A stretch of 37,005 nucleotides of DNA from contig CALFCS010000100.1 in NCBI GenBank assembly GCA_937950565.1, positions 1 to 37,005 of the forward strand. The letters are read 5' to 3'. The notes under the pieces were generated by a model, which saw only the letters and a program-made list of their open reading frames with translations, did not search any database and was not told where the DNA came from. The first letter of the stretch is position 1. Every line of letters starts with the position of its first letter. The position numbers and the translations under genes were made by a program. This DNA comes from an uncultured Lachnospiraceae bacterium (GTDB lineage: Bacteria > Bacillota > Clostridia > Lachnospirales > Lachnospiraceae). Below, one piece after another: positions 7,630 to 16,152 of the stretch.

Positions 7630-9291
7630 GTGGCTACGAAAACAATCCAGGTGGATATGCTTGCGAAGATGTTTCTTGCGGGCGCACAGAATATTGAAGC
7701 AAAAAAAGAACTCATTAATGAGTTAAATGTATTTCCGGTTCCGGATGGTGATACAGGAACAAATATGTCCCTTACGATTATGGCTGCGGCAAAGGAAGTG
7801 ACTGCACTTCATAATCCAGACATCAGGGAACTTGCCAAAGCAATCTCTTCTGGTTCCCTGAGGGGAGCGAGAGGTAACTCTGGTGTGATTCTTTCACAGC
7901 TTCTTCGTGGTTTTACAAGGTCAATCCGTGAAGAAGGTGAGATTGATGCTGCTGCTCTTGCGGCCGCATGTAAGAGAGCGCGGGATACAGCTTATAAAGC
8001 AGTTATGAAGCCGAAGGAAGGTACGATTCTTACGGTGGCAAGCGGAATCGCAGAGAAAGCAGCTGAGATGGCGCTGGAAACAGATGATTTGGAAGAATTT
8101 ATTCCGGCAGTGATCTCTTATGCGGAGGAGGTTCTTTTGAAGACTCCGGATATGCTTCCGGTACTCAAGGAAGCGGGAGTAGTAGACTCCGGAGGACAGG
8201 GACTCCTGGAAGTAATCCGTGGCGCTTATGACGCATTTCTCGGTAAGGAAATTGATTACAGCGCAATTAAACCGGAAGCTGGTACAGTTGCTGCAAAGAT
8301 TGACGTGCAGGAGACAGCGGATATCAAATTTGGGTATTGTACGGAATTTATTATTTTAACAGAAAAAGAATTTACAGAAGAAGACGAGAGAGAATTTAAG
8401 GCATATCTTTCTTCTCTGGGTGACTCCATTGTATGTGTCGCAGACGATGATGTGGTAAAAATTCATGTACACACGAATGACCCAGGACTTGCAATCCAAA
8501 AGGCATTAACATACGGACAGTTATCTCGCATGAAGATTGACAATATGAGAGAAGAACATCATGAGAAATTGATCCGAGATGCGGAAAAACTTGCTATGCA
8601 GCAGGCGGAAGCGGCAAAAAAGGAGCCGGCAAAACCAATGGGATTCATTGCTGTTTCGATTGGCGAAGGCATGAACGAAATCTTCAGGGAATTGGGCGCT
8701 GATTACATCATTGAAGGCGGCCAGACCATGAATCCAAGTACGGAAGATATGTTAAATGCGATTTCTAATGTGAACGCAGAAAGTATATTTATTCTTCCAA
8801 ACAATAAAAATATTGTACTTGCGGCAAATCAGGCAAAAGACCTCGTAGAAGACAAGAAAATCATTGTTATCCCGACCAAAACAGTGCCGCAGGGAATTAC
8901 AGCATTGATTAATTTTGATCCGGAAGGAGACGCGGCTTCTAATGAAGAGACAATGCTTGAAGAAATCAAGAATGTGAAATCCGGACAGATTACCTATGCA
9001 GTAAGGGATACCCATATCGATGATAAGGAGATTCATGAAGGCGATATTATGGGAATTGGTGACAGCGGTATTCTTGCAGTTGGCAAGGATATAAACAATA
9101 CTACAAAAGAGCTGCTTTCCAAACTGGTGGATAATGATTCCGAACTAATCAGCCTTTATTATGGGGAAGAGGTAACAGAAGCAGATGCAGAATCATTTAC
9201 GAAAGAAGTGGAAGCATTATATCCGGAACTTGATGTAGATGTGCATTTTGGCGGACAGCCGATTTATTATTACGTATTGGCAGTTGAATAA
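7630..9291 (+). CDS. DAK2 domain fatty acid kinase-like protein (YloV/FakA)
   Basis: A 553-residue protein, the usual FakA length. FakA phosphorylates fatty acids bound to FakB partner proteins, feeding exogenous fatty acids into phospholipid synthesis. The N-terminal DhaL/DAK2 domain carries the Mg-ATP aspartates in NVFPVPDGDTGTNMS (residues 33-47) and the nucleotide loop SLRGARGNSGVILSQ (about 76-92). A middle domain follows (FGYCTEFIIL, VKIHVHTNDPG), then a DegV-like C-terminal domain. The start is GTG 7630, with AAGGAGG at 7614-7620. No FakB/DegV gene is in the window, so partner proteins must be encoded elsewhere. A terminator follows before recG. Confidence 0.9.
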   Translation: MATKTIQVDMLAKMFLAGAQNIEAKKELINELNVFPVPDGDTGTNMSLTIMAAAKEVTALHNPDIRELAKAISSGSLRGARGNSGVILSQLLRGFTRSIREEGEIDAAALAAACKRARDTAYKAVMKPKEGTILTVASGIAEKAAEMALETDDLEEFIPAVISYAEEVLLKTPDMLPVLKEAGVVDSGGQGLLEVIRGAYDAFLGKEIDYSAIKPEAGTVAAKIDVQETADIKFGYCTEFIILTEKEFTEEDEREFKAYLSSLGDSIVCVADDDVVKIHVHTNDPGLAIQKALTYGQLSRMKIDNMREEHHEKLIRDAEKLAMQQAEAAKKEPAKPMGFIAVSIGEGMNEIFRELGADYIIEGGQTMNPSTEDMLNAISNVNAESIFILPNNKNIVLAANQAKDLVEDKKIIVIPTKTVPQGITALINFDPEGDAASNEETMLEEIKNVKSGQITYAVRDTHIDDKEIHEGDIMGIGDSGILAVGKDINNTTKELLSKLVDNDSELISLYYGEEVTEADAESFTKEVEALYPELDVDVHFGGQPIYYYVLAVE

Positions 9292-9298
9292 ATAAAAG

Positions 9299-9335
9299 AG
9301 GTCAGGTTCCACTGCGGGGTCTGGCCTTATTTTTT
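9299..9335 (+). terminator. Intrinsic terminator between yloV and recG
   Basis: A 12-bp stem (9299-9310 with 9316-9327, several G-T pairs), loop ACTGC, followed by TATTTTTT. It ends 16 bases before the recG start. As no clear promoter lies between them, it probably attenuates rather than fully blocks transcription into recG. Confidence 0.75.
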
Positions 9336-9350
9336 AGCAGGAAAAGAGAT

Positions 9351-11381
9351 ATGATTGAGCAGAGCAGAATTCGTGAATTAAAAGGGATTGGAGAAAAAAC
9401 TGAAAAACTCTTTCAAAAGCTGGGGATTTACACAGCAGGTGATTTGCTCCGGTATTATCCCAGAAGCTATGATGTATATGAAGACGCAGTACCCATAAGC
9501 GAACTGGAAGAAGGAAGGGTCATGACTGTTAGCGGAATACTGTATGGAAAAGTACAGGTGTCAGGAAACCGGCATATGCAGGTGACAACGGTACATGTAA
9601 AGGATATCACGGGCACCCTTCGTGTGATTTGGTTTAATATGCCGTTTTTAAGAAACACCCTTGCAAAAGGCGGGCGGATTACCCTTCGGGGCCGGATTAT
9701 GGCAAGAAAATCTGAAATTGTTATGGAGCATCCGGAAATCTATTATCCGAGTGAAAAGTACGAAGAAAAATTAGATACTCTGCAGCCGGTATATGGGCTG
9801 ACCGCGGGACTTTCAAATAATGCAGTTGTAAAAGCAATAAAACAGGTTATAGAAAACCTGGATTTGACACAAGACACTCTGCCGGAGGAACTCCGGTTAA
9901 AATATGGATTGGCAGAGTATCACGATGCTATCCGGGGGATTCATTTTCCAGGAGACAAAGAAGCCTTTTATCGGGCAAGAGAACGTCTTGTCTTTGAAGA
10001 ATTTCTGATGTTTATTATATCGCTCCGGAAGCTGAAGGAAAATAATGAAAAGCTGGTCAATGAATATGTAATGAAAAAGACCGGGCAGGTAGAAGAATTT
10101 ATTCAGAAGCTACCATATGAACTTACAAAAGCCCAGAAAAGGGTCTGGTCTGATATTGCAAAGGATATGGCTTCTGACACGGTCATGTCCCGGCTGGTCC
10201 AGGGAGATGTGGGATCCGGTAAAACAATTGTTGCGGTACTGGCTCTTCTTAATACTGCATTAAATGGCTGTCAGGGAGCGATGATGGCTCCGACAGAGGT
10301 GCTGGCAAGACAACATTATGAATCTGTCACAAAGCTTCTCAAGGAATACAACATTCCTGTCAAGACAGTCCTTCTTACCGGCTCCATGAGTATAAAAGAA
10401 AAAAGAAGAGTTTATGATAAAATTGAATGTGGACTTGCAAAAATCATTATTGGAACACATGCCTTGATTCAGGATAAAGTGTTTTATGATAACCTGGCGC
10501 TGGTGGTAACAGACGAACAGCATCGTTTCGGTGTCAAACAGAGAGAAGCCTTTGCCAGGAAAGGCGGCGCGCCGCATGTACTGGTTATGAGTGCGACGCC
10601 GATACCAAGAACGCTTGCCATCATTTTATATGGAGATTTGGATATTTCCGTGATTGATGAGCTTCCGGCCAACCGGCTTCCTATTAAGAACTGTGTTGTA
10701 GATACCGGATACCGCCGGACGGCATATGCATTTATGAAAAAACAAATTGCGCAGGGAAGGCAGTGCTATATTATTTGCCCTATGGTAGAGGAAAGTGAAC
10801 ATCTGGAAGTGGAAAATGTAATTGATTATACAGAGATGCTTCAGGAGGAGATGGGAAATGAAATTACTGTAACTTGTCTTCACGGGAGAATGAAGCAGGC
10901 CGAAAAAGATGATATCATGGAGCGGTTTGGCAGAAATGAAATTCAAATTCTCGTATCTACAACCGTCATTGAGGTTGGGATAGATGTGCCGAATGCTACT
11001 GTTATGATGATTGAAAATGCGGAGCGGTTCGGACTGGCACAGCTTCATCAGCTCAGAGGACGCGTGGGACGCGGAAAACATCAGTCGTATTGTATTTTCA
11101 TGAGCAGTTCAAAATCAAAAGAAACGAAAGAACGGCTGGATATTTTAAACCGGACAAATGATGGATTTAAAATCGCAGGCGAAGACCTCAGGCTCCGGGG
11201 ACCGGGCGATTTGTTTGGAATCCGCCAAAGCGGTCTTATGGACTTCCGTCTGGGGGACGTATATCAGGATGCCGGACTTCTTCAGAAGGCAAATGAGGCT
11301 TGTAACTGGCTTTTGAAAAATGAAAATGAATGGTTAAAAAATTTGTCAGAACATGAAGGAACTTCCAGTGTAATAATTTAA
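9351..11381 (+). CDS. recG: ATP-dependent DNA helicase RecG
   Basis: Branch-migrating helicase that remodels stalled replication forks and Holliday junctions. At 676 residues it is the standard length. The N-terminal wedge/OB-fold domain covers about 1-160. The helicase core has Walker A GDVGSGKT at 285-292, the DEQH box (DEQHRFGV) at 388-391, motif III in SATPIPRTLAI, and motif VI in QLRGRVGRG. The C-terminal RecG-specific part contains DLRLRGPGDLFGIRQSG. ATG 9351 is in frame with a purine-rich ribosome binding site, AGGAAAAGAG. The order yloV-recG-(SASP)-rsmD-coaD matches other clostridia. Confidence 0.97.
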   Translation: MIEQSRIRELKGIGEKTEKLFQKLGIYTAGDLLRYYPRSYDVYEDAVPISELEEGRVMTVSGILYGKVQVSGNRHMQVTTVHVKDITGTLRVIWFNMPFLRNTLAKGGRITLRGRIMARKSEIVMEHPEIYYPSEKYEEKLDTLQPVYGLTAGLSNNAVVKAIKQVIENLDLTQDTLPEELRLKYGLAEYHDAIRGIHFPGDKEAFYRARERLVFEEFLMFIISLRKLKENNEKLVNEYVMKKTGQVEEFIQKLPYELTKAQKRVWSDIAKDMASDTVMSRLVQGDVGSGKTIVAVLALLNTALNGCQGAMMAPTEVLARQHYESVTKLLKEYNIPVKTVLLTGSMSIKEKRRVYDKIECGLAKIIIGTHALIQDKVFYDNLALVVTDEQHRFGVKQREAFARKGGAPHVLVMSATPIPRTLAIILYGDLDISVIDELPANRLPIKNCVVDTGYRRTAYAFMKKQIAQGRQCYIICPMVEESEHLEVENVIDYTEMLQEEMGNEITVTCLHGRMKQAEKDDIMERFGRNEIQILVSTTVIEVGIDVPNATVMMIENAERFGLAQLHQLRGRVGRGKHQSYCIFMSSSKSKETKERLDILNRTNDGFKIAGEDLRLRGPGDLFGIRQSGLMDFRLGDVYQDAGLLQKANEACNWLLKNENEWLKNLSEHEGTSSVII

Positions 11382-11396
11382 ATCCTCCATATACTA
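11368..11396 (+). promoter_or_regulatory. Possible forespore (sigma-G/F type) promoter of the SASP gene
   Basis: GTGTA at 11368-11372 and TATACTA at 11390-11396 are 17 bases apart. They match four of five and six of seven positions of the usual sigma-G elements (GHATR and CATACTA). They lie at the end of recG, about 50 bases before the SASP start. SASP genes are normally forespore-expressed, which favours the call, but the match is imperfect. Confidence 0.35.
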
Positions 11397-11447
11397 TCAG
11401 TGTAACAAAGATAAAGTTACAAAGTTACAAAAAGGAGGAATATGAAA

Positions 11448-11654
11448 ATGGCAAATCGTTCATCTAACAGAGCAGCCGTACCTGAAGCAAAGGGTGCACT
11501 TGACAAATTCAAATATGAGGTTGCAAACGAATTAGGAGTACCGTTATCTGACGGTTACAACGGAGACCTTACTTCCAGACAGAATGGTTCTGTTGGTGGT
11601 TATATGGTTAAGAAAATGATCGAACAGCAGGAAAAGCAGATGGCTGGCAAATAA
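11448..11654 (+). CDS. Alpha/beta-type small acid-soluble spore protein
   Basis: A 68-residue DNA-binding protein that coats and protects spore DNA and is degraded at germination. It contains the two conserved blocks ALDKFKYEVANELGV and LTSRQNGSVGGYMVKKM. The germination protease site expected in this family falls at KYEVANE. I choose ATG 11448, nine bases after AGGAGG (11433-11438), over ATG 11442, which is only three bases away. The product then begins MANRSSNR, as is usual. It stands alone between recG and rsmD with its own terminator. This gene is the clearest evidence that the organism forms spores. Confidence 0.96.
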   Translation: MANRSSNRAAVPEAKGALDKFKYEVANELGVPLSDGYNGDLTSRQNGSVGGYMVKKMIEQQEKQMAGK

Positions 11655-11691
11655 CTTTGATTTGACGTAAAACAAAGTAGTATGAGAGAAA

Positions 11692-11735
11692 AAGCATCTG
11701 ACGGATAAACAAGAGAATCCGCCGGGTGCTTTTTT
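11692..11735 (+). terminator. Intrinsic terminator after the SASP gene
   Basis: A 15-bp stem with one mismatch (11692-11706 with 11717-11731), loop AAACAAGAGA, followed by a T-run ending about 11735. It ends some 60 bases before the next promoter. Confidence 0.88.
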
Positions 11736-11792
11736 CTTTGATAAAGAGGACGCTTGATGCCAATGTACCAATATGGAAATCTATGGCTTTCA

Positions 11793-11821
11793 TTGACATT
11801 TTCCGCTTGTCTATTTATAAT
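11793..11821 (+). promoter_or_regulatory. Consensus sigma-A promoter of rsmD-coaD operon
   Basis: An exact TTGACA at 11793-11798 and an exact TATAAT at 11816-11821 with a 17-base spacer, 36 bases before the rsmD ATG. This strong vegetative promoter marks the start of the rsmD-coaD-coiled-coil transcript. Confidence 0.88.
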
Positions 11822-11857
11822 AAAATGAAAAATGTGACAAAAATTGGGAGAGAAAAA

Positions 11858-12427
11858 ATGAGAGTAATCGCAGGCTCGGCAAAAAGATTACAGTTAAAAA
11901 CTCTGGATGGTCTGGACACAAGACCGACAACAGACAGGATTAAGGAAACTTTATTTAATATGCTCGCACCATATATTTACGACTGCAGTTTTCTTGATTT
12001 ATTTGCAGGAAGCGGAGGCATTGGAATCGAGGCGCTCAGCCGGGGCGCAAAAGAAGCTGTCTTCGTAGAAAAAAATCCAAAGGCGATGGCCTATATAAAA
12101 GAAAATTTAAACTATACGCGGCTTGAAAAAAAGGCAGTGACGCTTCAGTCAGATGTTATAAGTGCTTTGTCTATTCTTGAGGGAGAACAGGAATTTGATT
12201 TTATTTTTATGGACCCACCATATAACCGGGAGCTGGAAAAAAAGGTGCTGGAGTACTTAAGCACGTCTTCTCTTCTTGCAGAAGAGGGAGTGATTATTGT
12301 GGAAGCTTCCAAAGAAACAAACTTCGAATACGCAGAGGAACTTGGTTTTATAATCATAAAAGAAAAAATATACAAGACAAATAAGCATGTATTTTTGGAA
12401 CCGGCAGGAAGGAAGGAAATATGTTAA
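11858..12427 (+). CDS. rsmD: 16S rRNA (guanine966-N2)-methyltransferase RsmD
   Basis: Methylates N2 of G966 (E. coli numbering) in 16S rRNA. The 189-residue protein has the SAM-binding motif FLDLFAGSGGIGIEAL (45-60) and the catalytic DPPY at 119-122 (FIFMDPPYNRE). It starts MRVIAGSAKR, as is standard. ATG 11858 follows GGGAGAG. A longer in-frame reading exists but begins inside the upstream terminator and crosses the promoter, so it is not the start. The last seven bases overlap coaD, the usual rsmD-coaD partnership. Confidence 0.95.
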   Translation: MRVIAGSAKRLQLKTLDGLDTRPTTDRIKETLFNMLAPYIYDCSFLDLFAGSGGIGIEALSRGAKEAVFVEKNPKAMAYIKENLNYTRLEKKAVTLQSDVISALSILEGEQEFDFIFMDPPYNRELEKKVLEYLSTSSLLAEEGVIIVEASKETNFEYAEELGFIIIKEKIYKTNKHVFLEPAGRKEIC

Positions 12428-12930
12428 GAGCAATTTACCCGGGGAGCTTCGACCCGGTTACATACGGACATCTGGATATTATTATGCGCTCTTCTGAAAT
12501 CGCAGACGAATTAATTGTCGGAGTATTGAATAATAATGCAAAAAGTCCGTTGTTTTCCGTGGAAGAACGTGTTAAAATGTTAAAGGAAGTAACAAAAAAT
12601 ATGCCAAAGGTTACTGTGGTTTCTTTTGAGGGGCTTTTAGTTGATTTTGCCAGAAAAATGAATGCAGGAGCAGTCGTCAGAGGGCTTCGCGCAATTACAG
12701 ATTTTGAATATGAATTTCAACTGGCGCAGACAAATCGAAAGTTAGAGGCAGGAGTCGAGACTTTGTTTCTTACAACCAGTCTGGAATATTCCTATTTAAG
12801 TTCCACTACAGTGAAAGAAATTGCTTCCTTTGGAGGGGATATTTCTCAATTTGTACCAGCTTATGTAGAAAGTAAGATACAAGAGAAAATAAAGAAAAAG
12901 GAGAGTGTAAATAATGAGCAGCCGTATTGA
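12421..12930 (+). CDS. coaD: Phosphopantetheine adenylyltransferase
   Basis: Fourth step of coenzyme A synthesis: ATP + 4'-phosphopantetheine to dephospho-CoA + diphosphate. The 169-residue protein begins MLRAIYPGSFDPVTYGHLDI, with the nucleotidyltransferase TxGH motif at residues 14-17. It also has the substrate-binding segment VVRGLRAITDFEYEFQ and the ATP-binding LSSTTVKEIASFGGD near the C-terminus. It overlaps rsmD by seven bases and the next gene by 17, so translation is probably coupled. AGGAAGGAAG precedes the ATG. Confidence 0.97.
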   Translation: MLRAIYPGSFDPVTYGHLDIIMRSSEIADELIVGVLNNNAKSPLFSVEERVKMLKEVTKNMPKVTVVSFEGLLVDFARKMNAGAVVRGLRAITDFEYEFQLAQTNRKLEAGVETLFLTTSLEYSYLSSTTVKEIASFGGDISQFVPAYVESKIQEKIKKKESVNNEQPY

Positions 12931-13534
12931 GCAGATTATTGATGAGATTGAGGAGTATATTGACAGTTGTAAATTTCAGCCGTTATCTACATCTAAGATT
13001 ATTGTAAATAAAGACCAGATGGATGAACTTCTCAGAGAGCTTCGCATGAAGACTCCGGACGAGATTAAGCGATATCAGAAAATTATTGCAAATAAAGATG
13101 CAATCCTTGCAGATGCACAGTCAAAAGCAGAATCTATGATTGAAGAAGCGCAGATTCATACAAATGAGCTTGTAAGCGAACATGAAATCATGCAGCAGGC
13201 ATATGCACAGGCCAATGCAGTTGTTACAGCAGCTACGGAGCAGGCTCAGCAGATTCTGGACAATGCAACAAAAGATGCAAATGATATCCGGATTGGTGCA
13301 ATGCAGTATGCAGATGATCTTATGGCAAATGCAGAGAGCATTATCGGGCATACCCTTGACAGTTATACAACCAAATATGACGGTCTCGTAAATTCTCTGC
13401 AGGAGTGTTATGATATGGTCCGCAATAACCGGGCAGAAATTGAGATTCCGGAACAGCCGTCAAGATTGAATAACTCCGATTATAATATTGATCAGGACGA
13501 TGAATTTCAGTTTGATGACGACATGGATATGTAA
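12914..13534 (+). CDS. Coiled-coil protein, DivIVA/ATPase-subunit-like, unknown function
   Basis: A 206-residue soluble protein rich in Glu, Gln and Ala. The region of about 50-165 is strongly helical and coiled-coil-like (ADAQSKAESMIEEAQIHTNE and ATEQAQQILDNATKDAND). This resembles the central part of DivIVA or H+-ATPase subunit H-like proteins. The N-terminus (IEQIIDEIEEYIDSCKFQPL) and an acidic tail (DQDDEFQFDDDMDM) are characteristic. No enzymatic motif is visible. It overlaps coaD by 17 bases with AAGGAG upstream of ATG 12914. Homologues next to coaD are common in Lachnospiraceae as far as I recall. A role in cell-pole or division organisation is only a guess. Confidence 0.8.
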   Translation: MSSRIEQIIDEIEEYIDSCKFQPLSTSKIIVNKDQMDELLRELRMKTPDEIKRYQKIIANKDAILADAQSKAESMIEEAQIHTNELVSEHEIMQQAYAQANAVVTAATEQAQQILDNATKDANDIRIGAMQYADDLMANAESIIGHTLDSYTTKYDGLVNSLQECYDMVRNNRAEIEIPEQPSRLNNSDYNIDQDDEFQFDDDMDM

Positions 13535-13558
13535 GATGCCGGAAACGTAATCTGTTCT

Positions 13559-14503
13559 TTATAAACATATCAAATAAAATAAACATAAGAGGCTGGTTAC
13601 CAATGCGGTAATCAGCTTTTCTATCGCATAAGGGAAGATAGAAAGTCCCGTTCCGTTTATCATGCATTTTGTCTGTGCAATCGCACACCATCCTCCAAAG
13701 GAAGTCATGACCATACATAGAAAAAATGCGGAATTATCTGTCAGATTTCTGCAGATAAGGGAAATACCATTTGTAATTTCCAATGAAGGAAGAAGGAAAT
13801 GTCGAAATCCTGCATACGGAAGATTTGGTATTTCCGCCAGGGAGAGCATGATTGAAAAAAGAATGATATATCCCCCTACCTTTGTAATTGATTCAAAGCC
13901 GCTCATAATACAAGAATCTAAAATGCTTTCATTTTTTTCAGAAGCATCTGGCAGAAAATCATTTCTGATGAGCTGATTTCCGGAACAAAAATAAGTATAC
14001 AGCCGCAGATGCCGGAAGAGAAAGGATGCAATTACCGGAGAAAGAGTTAGGATTATAAGAGACGGGGAAAGATACTTTTCCTGTCCCAGATTCTGCTGCA
14101 CGATATAACTAATGATAAATACAGGACTTGCATTATTGCAAAAAGAGAGAAGATATCCTGCTTCATCAAGAGAAATATGTCCTTCTCTAAGAAGGTCAGC
14201 GGTGATACGGCTTCCCATTGGATAGCCACATAAAAACCCGGTGATAACTGCAAAAGAGGCATAATTGGAAACCTGAAAAATACGGCCAAGAAGCGGGCCG
14301 CTGATGCGTACAATCCAATGGATTGCCCGGGTTTTAATCAGAATGCCTGAAAGAATCATAAATGGGAGAAGCGTTGGAAGCACACTGTGAAACCACAGCA
14401 TCAGGCCATTACAGGCGCCTTCAAATACTTTGTCAGGGAATAAGAGCATAAGTGCAAACAATAAGATGACAGATGCTTTCATAAGACGTAGTTTCATAAG
14501 CAT
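13559..14503 (-). CDS. ylbJ: Sporulation integral membrane protein YlbJ
   Basis: A 314-residue polytopic membrane protein with about eight hydrophobic segments, of the nucleoside-transporter-gate-like (YlbJ) family. In Bacillus it is a mother-cell protein needed for spore cortex formation. Typical features are the opening helix (VILLFALMLLFPDKVFEGA), the LPTLLPFMILSGIL helix, and the Gly/Pro-rich FLCGYPMGSRITADLLREG and LLSFCNNASPVFIISYIV blocks. It is the only - strand gene. It converges on the coaD operon and diverges from pepD. The ATG at 14503 has only a weak ribosome binding site; a second in-frame ATG lies two codons further. In many genomes ylbJ sits beside coaD, as here. Confidence 0.92.
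   Translation of the reverse strand: MLMKLRLMKASVILLFALMLLFPDKVFEGACNGLMLWFHSVLPTLLPFMILSGILIKTRAIHWIVRISGPLLGRIFQVSNYASFAVITGFLCGYPMGSRITADLLREGHISLDEAGYLLSFCNNASPVFIISYIVQQNLGQEKYLSPSLIILTLSPVIASFLFRHLRLYTYFCSGNQLIRNDFLPDASEKNESILDSCIMSGFESITKVGGYIILFSIMLSLAEIPNLPYAGFRHFLLPSLEITNGISLICRNLTDNSAFFLCMVMTSFGGWCAIAQTKCMINGTGLSIFPYAIEKLITALVTSLLCLFYLICL
13588..13620 (+). terminator. Terminator of the rsmD operon inside the convergent ylbJ 3' end
   Basis: Ten-bp core stem (13592-13601 with 13607-13616) extendable by wobble and A-T pairs into the T-run, loop AATGC, followed by TTTT on the + strand. It lies 54 bases after the coiled-coil gene and inside the last codons of ylbJ on the other strand. 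Confidence 0.65.
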
Positions 14504-14540
14504 AACACCAGAATCTCTTTGAGTAATTATATAGAAGCAG

Positions 14541-14569
14541 TTGATTTTTTATGATAAATGTCAGATAAT
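14541..14569 (+). promoter_or_regulatory. Sigma-A type promoter of pepD
   Basis: A -35 TTGATT at 14541-14546 and a -10 GATAAT at 14564-14569 with 17-base spacing, 35 bases before the dipeptidase start, in the divergent ylbJ-pepD gap. Confidence 0.65.
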
Positions 14570-14603
14570 AATTAGAAAGAAAATATGAAAAAGGAGTAGA
14601 AAA

Positions 14604-16052
14604 ATGGCAGTATTAGAACAAATTCAGCCTGCAAATGTATTTCAATTCTTTGAAGAGTTGTGCAAAATTCCACATGGAACTTATAATACAAAAGAAATCA
14701 GTGATTATTGTGTTGCATTTGCAAAAAAAAGAAATTTAGAATATTTGCAGGATCATCTTAACAACATCATTATTAAAAAACCGGGAACGAAAGGTTATGA
14801 AAACAGCGCTCCGGTTATCTTGCAGGGACATCTCGATATGGTATGTGAGAAACGTCCGGGTTCTGCACACGATTTCAAGACGGATGGATTAGACATTTTC
14901 ATTGAAAACGGATATGTAAAAGCAAAGGATACAACGCTTGGCGGGGATGATGGAATTGCGATAGCCATGGCGCTTGCAATTCTTGACAGTACAGATGTTC
15001 CGCATCCGCCGATAGAAGCGGTTTTCACGGTAGATGAGGAAACTGGAATGGATGGCGCTCAGGGTCTTGATATGTCTGTATTAAAAGGAAACACTCTTAT
15101 CAATATTGATTCAGAAGAAGAAGGAATTCTCACAACAGGATGTGCAGGAGGATTTACCTGTGCAATTCAGGTTCCATTTACAAAAGAGGAACATAAAGGA
15201 ACCATCATGGAACTTAGTCTTCACGGCCTTTTAGGCGGACACTCCGGAGTTGAGATAAATAAGCAGCGTGGAAATGCCCACAAAGAGATGGGAAGACTGT
15301 TAAATGGTATTTTGAAAGAGATTCCATTCTTTCTTATGTCCATTTGCGGCGGTGCAAAAGATAATGTAATTGCAATGGAATCAACAGCAAAAATCCTTGT
15401 AAAAGACAGTGATGTGGAAGCAGTTACCCGGAAGACTTCAGAAATGAAAAATATCTGGGAAAATGAATTTCTTGGAGAAGAGCCTGGTCTGACCATTGAT
15501 ATAAATACAGAAAAGACAGACTGTGCCATTGTTATGAATGAGGAAAGCACGAAGAGAATCGTTTCCTTCCTTATGATCTGTCCGAACGGAGTGCAGGGAT
15601 TTGTCCGCAAACTGGACAATCTGGTAGAGACTTCCCTGAATATAGGTGTCGTAAAAACAGAGGAAGATGCCGTGAGATTTTCCTCGCTTGTAAGAAGTTC
15701 CGTTGAGAGTAAAAAACAACAGTTAAAGGAACAGCTTTCTATATGCGCAGAGCTTGTTAAGGGAACGATTCAGATTAACAGCGAATATCCGGCATGGCAG
15801 TACAATCCGGATTCCAGACTCCGAAAAATCATGGAAGATACCTATGAGGAAATGTATGGCGAGAAGCCGGTTGTCTGCGCAATCCATGCAGGTCTCGAAT
15901 GTGGACTGTTCCTCGGAAAACGTCCGGAGTTAGACTGCGTCTCCTTTGGACCGAATATTCTGGATGTCCACTCATTTAACGAAAGACTGGAAATAAAATC
16001 CGTGGAGCGAAGCTTTGATTATCTCAAAACGGTACTGGCAAAACTCAAATAA
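14604..16052 (+). CDS. pepD: Aminoacyl-histidine dipeptidase, M20 family (PepD)
   Basis: Cytoplasmic zinc dipeptidase with broad specificity, including Xaa-His dipeptides such as carnosine. At 482 residues it is the usual PepD length. Metal-site motifs are intact: GHLDMVCEK (H76, D78), LGGDDGIA (D115/D116), and VDEETGMDGA with the catalytic pair E145-E146. A late HAGLECG motif is also present. A lid/dimerisation domain is inserted in the middle (LHGLLGGHSGVEINKQRGN). ATG 14604 follows AAGGAG by seven bases. It is monocistronic, with its own promoter and terminator, and likely serves peptide nutrition. Confidence 0.95.
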   Translation: MAVLEQIQPANVFQFFEELCKIPHGTYNTKEISDYCVAFAKKRNLEYLQDHLNNIIIKKPGTKGYENSAPVILQGHLDMVCEKRPGSAHDFKTDGLDIFIENGYVKAKDTTLGGDDGIAIAMALAILDSTDVPHPPIEAVFTVDEETGMDGAQGLDMSVLKGNTLINIDSEEEGILTTGCAGGFTCAIQVPFTKEEHKGTIMELSLHGLLGGHSGVEINKQRGNAHKEMGRLLNGILKEIPFFLMSICGGAKDNVIAMESTAKILVKDSDVEAVTRKTSEMKNIWENEFLGEEPGLTIDINTEKTDCAIVMNEESTKRIVSFLMICPNGVQGFVRKLDNLVETSLNIGVVKTEEDAVRFSSLVRSSVESKKQQLKEQLSICAELVKGTIQINSEYPAWQYNPDSRLRKIMEDTYEEMYGEKPVVCAIHAGLECGLFLGKRPELDCVSFGPNILDVHSFNERLEIKSVERSFDYLKTVLAKLK

Positions 16053-16073
16053 TAACCGTACAGTAAAATCAGG

Positions 16074-16105
16074 AAACCATGTCGTTATATCGGCATGGTT
16101 TTTTT
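16074..16105 (+). terminator. Intrinsic terminator after pepD
   Basis: An 11-bp stem (16074-16084 with 16091-16101, AAACCATGTCG/CGGCATGGTTT), loop TTATAT, and a T-run to 16105. Confidence 0.9.
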
Positions 16106-16152
16106 GCATATAGTAGAGTAAAGAATTTTATGTTTGATACAAAGGTCTGTTT

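Noticed and set aside
11726..11857. 44-residue N-terminal extension of RsmD
   Set aside because: It begins within the SASP terminator and crosses a consensus promoter; RsmD proteins start MRVIAG.
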